Origin: an uncultured Ruminococcus sp.
GTDB lineage: Bacteria; Bacillota_A; Clostridia; Oscillospirales; Acutalibacteraceae
Assembly (NCBI GenBank): GCA_902773395.1
Contig: CACYEJ010000107.1
Location: 1 to 9,835, forward strand
Reading direction: 5' to 3'
DNA length: 9,835 nucleotides
Shown here: positions 6,342 to 9,835 of the stretch, piece by piece
Layout: each line of letters begins with the position of its first letter
Numbering within the stretch: the first letter of the stretch is position 1
Made by a program: the position numbers and the translations under genes
Notes under the pieces: model-generated
What the model saw: only the letters and a program-made list of their open reading frames with translations
Databases searched by the model: none
Told to the model about the DNA's origin: nothing

Positions 6342-7040
6342 TTATATATAAAACTCTTCCATAGTATCCAAGCATAAACAGCCGAGTTTTCTGCCCTCAG
6401 CAACTCCGCAATTGATACAGATATTGTTATGCGACTGGTAAATTTTATCTTCTCCGCAAAGAGTATAAGTCGGAGTGTGTCCTGAAACTATATATATTGA
6501 ATCGTCATCAAAATATTGTTTTTCGTAGTCAACTTCGGTTTTTGTGAGATCCTTAACCGAGTAGCTTTTAAGCTTTTTGCCCTTCTTCTCAAAGTTTCCT
6601 AAACCTCTGTGTACCAGTATAAAAGTTTTGCCGCCTGTGTCAACCACCTCAAAATTGGCAAAGTCGCACAGATAGTCAAGTATATCCTGCCGCTCTTCTT
6701 CAACAAGTTTTATGAATTCTTCAAGAGTAGTCATGCCGCCCTGATTTTTCCATTCTGCAATCGCCTGCATTGTGTTCGGACTGAGCTTGTCAAGCCTACC
6801 CTCGGCTATGTCGTCCATCAGCAGTGAAAGCGCATCTACCGCCATCTGTTCGTGGTTTCCAATTATCGGATAAACATTAGGGCGGTCAGCCATCTCGTTG
6901 AGAACTTCGAGCGGCTCAGAGCCTATATCAACGGCGTTTCCAAGAATGTATAATGTGTCATCGTTCTGTAAATCTATCTTCTGGAGCATTTCGAGAAACT
7001 TATCGTATTCACCGTGAATGTCTGACATTACATAATTCAT
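6342..7040 (-). CDS. PPP-family metallophosphoesterase with variant GNxxD motif
   Basis: 232 residues from ATG at 7040. The calcineurin-like phosphoesterase order is visible: SDIHG (6-10, Asp7 and His9), GNAVDIG (34-40), GNHE (61-64), LVHRG (142-146) and SGHTP (186-190), ending in GRKLGCLCLDT (216-226). This is the layout of bacterial PPP enzymes, including Ser/Thr protein phosphatases and diadenosine tetraphosphatase-like proteins, which hydrolyse phosphoesters at a two-metal centre. Oddly, the usual GDxxDRG reads GNAVDIG: Asn35 replaces the metal-bridging Asp and Ile39 replaces Arg. The other ligands are kept, so activity may be altered rather than lost. Substrate unknown. The longest frame starts at a TTG (7058), but GGTGA precedes ATG 7040 and the MNYVMSDIHG start is typical. 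It is a single-gene unit with its own promoter and terminator. Confidence 0.9.
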   Translation of the reverse strand: MNYVMSDIHGEYDKFLEMLQKIDLQNDDTLYILGNAVDIGSEPLEVLNEMADRPNVYPIIGNHEQMAVDALSLLMDDIAEGRLDKLSPNTMQAIAEWKNQGGMTTLEEFIKLVEEERQDILDYLCDFANFEVVDTGGKTFILVHRGLGNFEKKGKKLKSYSVKDLTKTEVDYEKQYFDDDSIYIVSGHTPTYTLCGEDKIYQSHNNICINCGVAEGRKLGCLCLDTMEEFYI

Positions 7041-7044
7041 ATAT

Positions 7045-7054
7045 CTCACCCTTT
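7045..7054 (-). promoter_or_regulatory. Ribosome site deciding the phosphoesterase start
   Basis: On the minus strand AAAGGGTGAG lies just before ATG 7040. GGTGA matches the 3' part of the Shine-Dalgarno consensus with a 5-nt spacer. It overlaps the alternative TTG start, which therefore is unlikely. Confidence 0.7.
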
Positions 7055-7075
7055 CCAATTTTTATGTATGTGATA

Positions 7076-7104
7076 ATTATATTACATTTAACAAGAAATG
7101 TCAA
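7076..7104 (-). promoter_or_regulatory. Perfect-consensus sigma-A promoter for the phosphoesterase
   Basis: On the minus strand TTGACA (7099-7104), a 17-nt spacer and TATAAT (7076-7081) match the consensus in all twelve positions. The start should be near 7069, leaving a leader of about 30 nt. No clear operator dyad is seen across it. Confidence 0.9.
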
Positions 7105-7199
7105 ACGTTATGTGAAATATTTATAAAAATATTCATATTTGCATAAGAAAAAAGATTTATAATTTGCAATATAGAATTATAAATTAATTGTACTGGAAT

Positions 7200-7228
7200 A
7201 ATGTTAAAAATAATGTTAATGAATGTTA
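7200..7228 (+). repeat. Three AATGTTA direct repeats upstream of the DUF4186 gene
   Basis: AATGTTA occurs at 7200-7206, 7212-7218 and 7222-7228, at 12- and 10-nt steps, ending 22 nt before the ATG. The spacing is close to a DNA turn, so a regulator site is conceivable. The region is very AT-rich and chance is a real alternative. No good promoter for the gene is evident in 7105-7250; TTGTAC (7188-7193) has only a poor -10 at the right distance. Confidence 0.3.
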
Positions 7229-7250
7229 CAAATAATGGAGTGAACGTAAA

Positions 7251-7604
7251 ATGCAATCAATTGACGAAGCGCTGAACAAGCTGAGCCGTTCAAACTTTCG
7301 GTCACGTTTCAGGCTGTCGGATACGGATATTGAATACATCAACCGAAAGGGTATGGCAGCTATACGCTCCCACGCAGAGGATTTTATCCGCGCAAGGCTT
7401 GCTCCGGAGAATATTCCAAATGACGGGAAGCAGACGCCTATGAAGGGACACCCTGTTTTTAAAGCTCAGCATGCTTGTGCCTGCTGCTGTAGAGGGTGTT
7501 TGAATAAGTGGTATAGAGTGCCGATGAATTGCCGTTTGACGGAGGAGCAGCAGAGGAAAATTGTTAATCTGCTCATGGCTTGGATTGAAAAACAAATTAT
7601 GTGA
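7251..7604 (+). CDS. DUF4186 family protein
   Basis: 117 residues, the usual size of this uncharacterised family. The recognisable core is SHAEDFIRARL (40-50), then IPNDGKQTPMKGHPVF (55-70), then a Cys/His cluster: His67, His74, Cys76, Cys78, Cys79, Cys80 and Cys83, with Cys94 after it. The closing helix LTEEQQRKIVNLLMAWIEKQ is typical. The cluster could bind a metal, but this is inferred only from residue type and spacing. No signal peptide or membrane helix is present, so it is probably cytoplasmic. GGAGTG (7237-7242) with an 8-nt spacer supports the ATG. It stands alone: the phosphoesterase is divergent, the aquaporin convergent, and neither suggests a role. No function should be assigned. 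Confidence 0.87.
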   Translation: MQSIDEALNKLSRSNFRSRFRLSDTDIEYINRKGMAAIRSHAEDFIRARLAPENIPNDGKQTPMKGHPVFKAQHACACCCRGCLNKWYRVPMNCRLTEEQQRKIVNLLMAWIEKQIM

Positions 7605-7609
7605 AATAA

Positions 7610-7645
7610 AAATCCGCTCCTCAATACAGAATAGGAAGCGGATTT
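7610..7645. terminator. Bidirectional terminator between DUF4186 and aquaporin genes
   Basis: AAATCCGCT (7610-7618) pairs with AGCGGATTT (7637-7645), and CCT (7619-7621) with AGG (7633-7635) after a one-base bulge. CGTTTTG follows on the plus strand and TTTTTATTTC on the minus strand, so it suits both convergent genes, the minus side better. Confidence 0.85.
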
Positions 7646-7663
7646 CGTTTTGTTAATAGAAAA

Positions 7664-8440
7664 TTATCTCTTCTTCTTTTTAGCAGTTGGGCGATTCTTT
7701 GCCTGATTACTTGCAGCCGGCTTAGCAGGTGCAGCTTCTTTAACAGGCTCCGGAGTGTAGATTGCTTTGTAAACAATCGCAGCACATGCACCGCCAATCA
7801 ACGGAGCAACAATAAACAACCAAACCTGTCCCAATGCAGCAGAGCCGTTTGCACAACCAAAGATAGCCGATACAAGAGCAGCGCCGAAGCTTCTTGCCGG
7901 GTTTACAGATGTTCCTGTGAGCGGAAGTCCGAGAAGATGAACAAGTGTGAGTGAAAGTCCAATTACCAGACCGGCAGCGTTGCCAAACTCAGCTTTGCTT
8001 GTCACGCCGCAAATCGCAAATACAAACACGAATGTAAGCACAATCTCTGTGATAAATGCACCTCCAGCACTGATGTGTACTGCTGAAAGCTCACCGTAGC
8101 CGTTTGTGCCCATTCCGTTTTGAGCAAGGAACGTACTGCCTGTAAACATACCATACAGAATAAATCCGCCGGCAATTGCTCCTAAAAACTGGCTGATAAC
8201 ATATCCTGCAAACTCAGCCGGCGTAAGCTTGCCGTTAATGAGCATTGCAAGAGATACAGCCGGATTCACATGGCAGCCCGAAACATTGCCTACCGAATAC
8301 GCCATTGCAACAATCACAAAACCAAATGCAAGGGCAATTCCTACATAGCCTGCACCTAGTCCGTTAGTTGCAGCAACTCCGCAGCCGAATGTAACAAGCA
8401 CTGCTGTTCCGAGAAATTCTGCAAAACATTTTTTTAACAT
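7664..8440 (-). CDS. aqpZ: Aquaporin (MIP family), AqpZ-like water channel
   Basis: 258 residues from ATG 8440, six membrane helices in two inverted halves. The pore motifs HVNPAVS (first NPA at 59-61) and SVNPARSFG (second NPA at 180-182) are intact. By alignment from memory with E. coli AqpZ, the selectivity filter is Phe39, His168, Thr177 and Arg183, the Phe-His-Thr-Arg set of water channels; glycerol facilitators have smaller residues and no His there. Passive water flow across the cytoplasmic membrane is therefore expected. The last 30 or so residues (from TPEPVKEAAP) form a cytoplasmic tail rich in Ala, Pro and Lys ending KKKKR, which AqpZ lacks. The longest frame begins at TTG 8458, but TAGGAGG (8448-8454) is 7 nt from ATG 8440 and MLKKCFAEFLG is a typical start. 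The gene diverges from the HD gene. Confidence 0.94.
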   Translation of the reverse strand: MLKKCFAEFLGTAVLVTFGCGVAATNGLGAGYVGIALAFGFVIVAMAYSVGNVSGCHVNPAVSLAMLINGKLTPAEFAGYVISQFLGAIAGGFILYGMFTGSTFLAQNGMGTNGYGELSAVHISAGGAFITEIVLTFVFVFAICGVTSKAEFGNAAGLVIGLSLTLVHLLGLPLTGTSVNPARSFGAALVSAIFGCANGSAALGQVWLFIVAPLIGGACAAIVYKAIYTPEPVKEAAPAKPAASNQAKNRPTAKKKKR

Positions 8441-8447
8441 AAGGATT

Positions 8448-8454
8448 CCTCCTA
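8448..8454 (-). promoter_or_regulatory. Ribosome site deciding the aquaporin start
   Basis: TAGGAGG on the minus strand, 7 nt before ATG 8440. It lies inside the six extra codons implied by the TTG start at 8458, which is therefore rejected. Confidence 0.8.
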
Positions 8455-8477
8455 TCAATGAATAATTTTACAATATA

Positions 8478-8506
8478 ATTTTACCATATTTTCTCGTAAA
8501 AGTAAA
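8478..8506 (-). promoter_or_regulatory. Promoter for the aquaporin gene
   Basis: On the minus strand TTTACT (8501-8506), a 17-nt spacer and TAAAAT (8478-8483), with TG one base before the -10 (extended -10 type). It lies back to back with the promoter of the HD gene, about 40 nt away, so one regulator could affect both; no clear operator is seen. Confidence 0.65.
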
Positions 8507-8546
8507 GAAAAATTAAATCGTAAATGTAGAATTTTTTGTTAAAATA

Positions 8547-8555
8547 TGTTATAAT
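8547..8555 (+). promoter_or_regulatory. Extended -10 promoter for the HD-domain gene
   Basis: TGTTATAAT matches the TGnTATAAT extended -10 exactly. The -35 position (8527-8532, TAGAAT) is weak, as is common for this type. Start expected near 8562, then AAGGGGA (8571-8577) and ATG 8586. Confidence 0.7.
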
Positions 8556-8585
8556 ATTACCAAATAAAAAAAGGGGACATCGTAA

Positions 8586-9260
8586 ATGTATGACGAACAT
8601 TTAAACAGACTTTTCGACTTTTTCCGTGAGATTGACAGGGAAAAATTTATCGGCAGACAAACGTATCTCACAGAAGCAGCACGAAAGGAGAATGACGCCG
8701 AACACGCTTGGCACGCCGCATTAATGGCGATTCTTTTGAGCGAATACTCAAACGAAAAAATTGACGTTTTAAAAACAGTAACAATGATTCTGATTCATGA
8801 TATTGTGGAGATAGATGCAGGCGATACTTACGCCTATGACGATGAGGCAAAAAAGACTCAGGGTGAACGTGAGCGAAAAGCCGCTGATAGAATTTTCGGG
8901 ATTCTCCCAAAGGAAAAGGGAGAGGAGCTGCGTGAGCTTTGGAACGAGTTTGAGAGGGGAGATACGGCAGAGGCGAAATTTGCACATGTTATGGATAATT
9001 TACAGCCAATGATGCTTAATGACCATACGGGAGGTAAAGCGTGGAGAGAACATTCCGTTGTGTTGAGTAAAATTCTTGATAGGAATAAAAAGACAAGCGA
9101 GGGTTCGGAGCTATTATGGGAATATGCTAGGGAGAAATTTATTGAGAAGAATGTTGAAAATGGAAATATTATAAATGATATCAAACCGGCAACGCCGGAC
9201 GAAAATCGGTCGGGAAGCCCCGACAGGCAAAACGCACACCGACTTTTTGGGGTTGAGTAA
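8586..9260 (+). CDS. HD-domain hydrolase, YfbR/HDDC2-like 5'-deoxynucleotidase candidate
   Basis: 224 residues. An HD-type metal phosphohydrolase core spans about residues 1-190. AEHAWHAALMA carries His40, LIHDIVEIDAGDTYAYD the His71-Asp72 pair, and HVMDNLQPMM Asp137, so the full metal-ligand set is present. The order and length match the HD_3 group that includes YfbR and HDDC2, which dephosphorylate deoxynucleoside monophosphates in the cytoplasm; exact substrate unproven. ATG 8586 follows AAGGGGA with an 8-nt spacer. Residues 201-224, plus the TAA, are encoded by dispersed repeat copy 2 (9185-9283). This low-complexity tail (starting PATPDENRSG) lies after the core and is probably not part of the ancestral protein, whose family members are usually about 190-200 residues long. 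It is monocistronic or leads into the GIY-YIG gene, 97 nt downstream. Confidence 0.9.
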   Translation: MYDEHLNRLFDFFREIDREKFIGRQTYLTEAARKENDAEHAWHAALMAILLSEYSNEKIDVLKTVTMILIHDIVEIDAGDTYAYDDEAKKTQGERERKAADRIFGILPKEKGEELRELWNEFERGDTAEAKFAHVMDNLQPMMLNDHTGGKAWREHSVVLSKILDRNKKTSEGSELLWEYAREKFIEKNVENGNIINDIKPATPDENRSGSPDRQNAHRLFGVE

Positions 9261-9283
9261 TTTTACCGCCTGCGTCAAAATTT
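9185..9283 (-). repeat. Dispersed repeat family 1, copy 2 (long form, overlaps the HD gene's 3' end)
   Basis: Reverse complement of the copy at 2004-2075. Blocks 9185-9206 (22 nt), 9233-9249 (17 nt) and 9267-9283 (17 nt) are identical to that copy. It adds a 26-nt module at 9207-9232 holding a perfect hairpin, GTCGGG-AAGC-CCCGAC (9209-9224). A second hairpin, CCGGC-AAC-GCCGG, lies at 9186-9198. The repeat covers the last 24 codons and stop of the HD gene and runs 23 nt past it. Confidence 0.88.
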
Positions 9284-9357
9284 ATTTTTAAAAAGTAACA
9301 TATTGAATAAGAACTCTCACCAAACCCCCACAAAAAAACTTGGAGCAAATCAAAAAT

Positions 9358-9696
9358 ATGAGTGACAAAAAATACTATACATATATACTACGCTGTACAG
9401 ACGGCAGCCTTTATACAGGTATCACCACCAACGTAAAGCGTAGAATGACGGAACATTTCACCCAAAACGAAAAATGTGCTAAATACACAAAAACCCACGC
9501 CGCCCAAAATCTTGAAGCAGTGTGGGAGAGTGACAGCCGTGTGCTTGCTTCAAGACTTGAATACAGAATCAAGCAGCTAAAAAAAACTCAAAAAGAAAAG
9601 TTGATTTTGCACAATAACCTTGAGCTTATGAGAGATAATCTCGAAATCGATAATTATAAAAGAATCGAATTTAAATTATTGAATATGTCTGAATAA
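9358..9696 (+). CDS. GIY-YIG nuclease-domain protein, UPF0213/YhbQ type
   Basis: 112 residues from ATG 9358. The GIY-YIG fold is visible: YYTYILRC (6-13) stands for the GIY strand and SLYTGITTN (17-25) for YIG, followed by VKRRMTEH with catalytic-type Arg28/Arg29 and His33. CAKYTKTHAAQNL comes next, then Glu68 in ASRLEYRIKQLKK. This is the stand-alone small family; its members are predicted DNA endonucleases, and YhbQ has been linked to DNA repair, but the role of this one is unproven. The longest frame starts at TTG 9340. ATG 9358 is preferred because GGAG (9342-9345) lies 12 nt before it and MSDKKYYTYILRC is the usual start. The C-terminal 30 residues after KLILHNN are less typical and Asn/Glu-rich. 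The terminator stem begins in its stop codon. Confidence 0.9.
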   Translation: MSDKKYYTYILRCTDGSLYTGITTNVKRRMTEHFTQNEKCAKYTKTHAAQNLEAVWESDSRVLASRLEYRIKQLKKTQKEKLILHNNLELMRDNLEIDNYKRIEFKLLNMSE

Positions 9697-9726
9697 CTAT
9701 GTTTAAATATTATAACATAGTTTTCT
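9695..9726 (+). terminator. AT-rich terminator after the GIY-YIG gene
   Basis: AACTATGTT (9695-9703) pairs perfectly with AACATAGTT (9714-9722), 9 bp with a 10-nt loop, ending in TTTTCT. The stem begins inside the TAA stop. It is weak thermodynamically because it is AT-rich. Between it and the end-of-window repeat (9727-9789) I see no gene. Confidence 0.6.
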
Positions 9727-9789
9727 ATAATGTATACTTAAAATTGAGTTATACTCGAAAGCGTTAAGATTTAGCAATTATCTTTCTCA

Positions 9790-9814
9790 GACCGGCAATT
9801 CGCAAGCTCTTGCC
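9790..9814 (-). repeat. Dispersed repeat family 2, copy B
   Basis: Exact reverse complement of 6243-6267, with flanking similarity (AGAAAGA then T and AA on the minus strand). On the plus strand GGCAA and TTGCC pair around an 11-nt loop and are followed by TGTTTTTTG, so this copy could also act as a terminator for transcripts entering from the left. It may continue past the window end. Confidence 0.8.
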
Positions 9815-9835
9815 TGTTTTTTGTTTTAACCAAAA

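Noticed and set aside
9726..9760. TATAAT at 9726-9731 and imperfect dyad at 9733-9755 as a promoter/operator of a following gene
   Set aside because: The -35 position is inside the terminator stem and AT-rich, the dyad needs a bulge, and no gene start follows within the window.

Overview
The window looks like chromosomal DNA from a low-to-mid GC Clostridia bacterium, most likely a gut Ruminococcus/Oscillospiraceae-type lineage. This is inferred from strong AAGGAGG-type ribosome sites, sigma-A-like TTGACA/TATAAT promoters, AT-rich intergenic DNA and the gene families present; no taxonomic marker is in the window. No rRNA, tRNA, CRISPR array, transposase or phage gene was seen.

Layout. (1) 1-2185: a structured GC-rich element at the left edge, then two co-directional membrane proteins. 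Both have a cytoplasmic zinc ribbon, a low-complexity linker, one membrane helix and an extracytoplasmic domain; the second carries four 54-bp tandem repeats in its linker. A dispersed repeat and a strong terminator follow. (2) 2216-4507: a strong promoter and a 5'-leader hairpin drive an exopolysaccharide pair, a priming sugar-phosphate transferase and a Wzy/O-antigen-ligase-like polymerase. (3) 4549-6200: an Lrp/AsnC regulator overlapping a class I aminotransferase, the same arrangement as the Bacillus alaR-alaT pair. (4) 6342-7040, minus strand: a PPP-type metallophosphoesterase behind a perfect-consensus promoter, with Asn in place of a usual metal-ligand Asp. (5) 7251-7604: a DUF4186 protein. 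(6) 7664-8440, minus strand: a water-selective-type aquaporin with a basic Ala/Pro/Lys tail. (7) 8586-9260: an HD-domain nucleotidase-like protein. (8) 9358-9696: a GIY-YIG protein of the UPF0213/YhbQ type. Convergent pairs are separated by bidirectional terminators, and the divergent aquaporin/HD pair has back-to-back promoters.

The least ordinary content is the repeats. Two small dispersed palindromic repeat families each occur twice, in opposite orientations, always at or just past the 3' end of a gene. Family 1 (2004-2075 and 9185-9283) has three blocks identical between copies plus an optional 26-nt hairpin module. Its second copy runs into the HD gene and supplies the last 24 codons and the stop. 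Family 2 (6243-6267 and 9790-9814) is a 25-bp exact inverted pair.

Most genes here are ordinary housekeeping or accessory genes. I see no convincing new multi-gene defence or mobile system. The zinc-ribbon membrane pair, the repeat-derived protein tail and the altered phosphoesterase motif deserve the second look. Several start sites are moved downstream of the longest reading frame on ribosome-site, promoter or family grounds, as stated in each entry.
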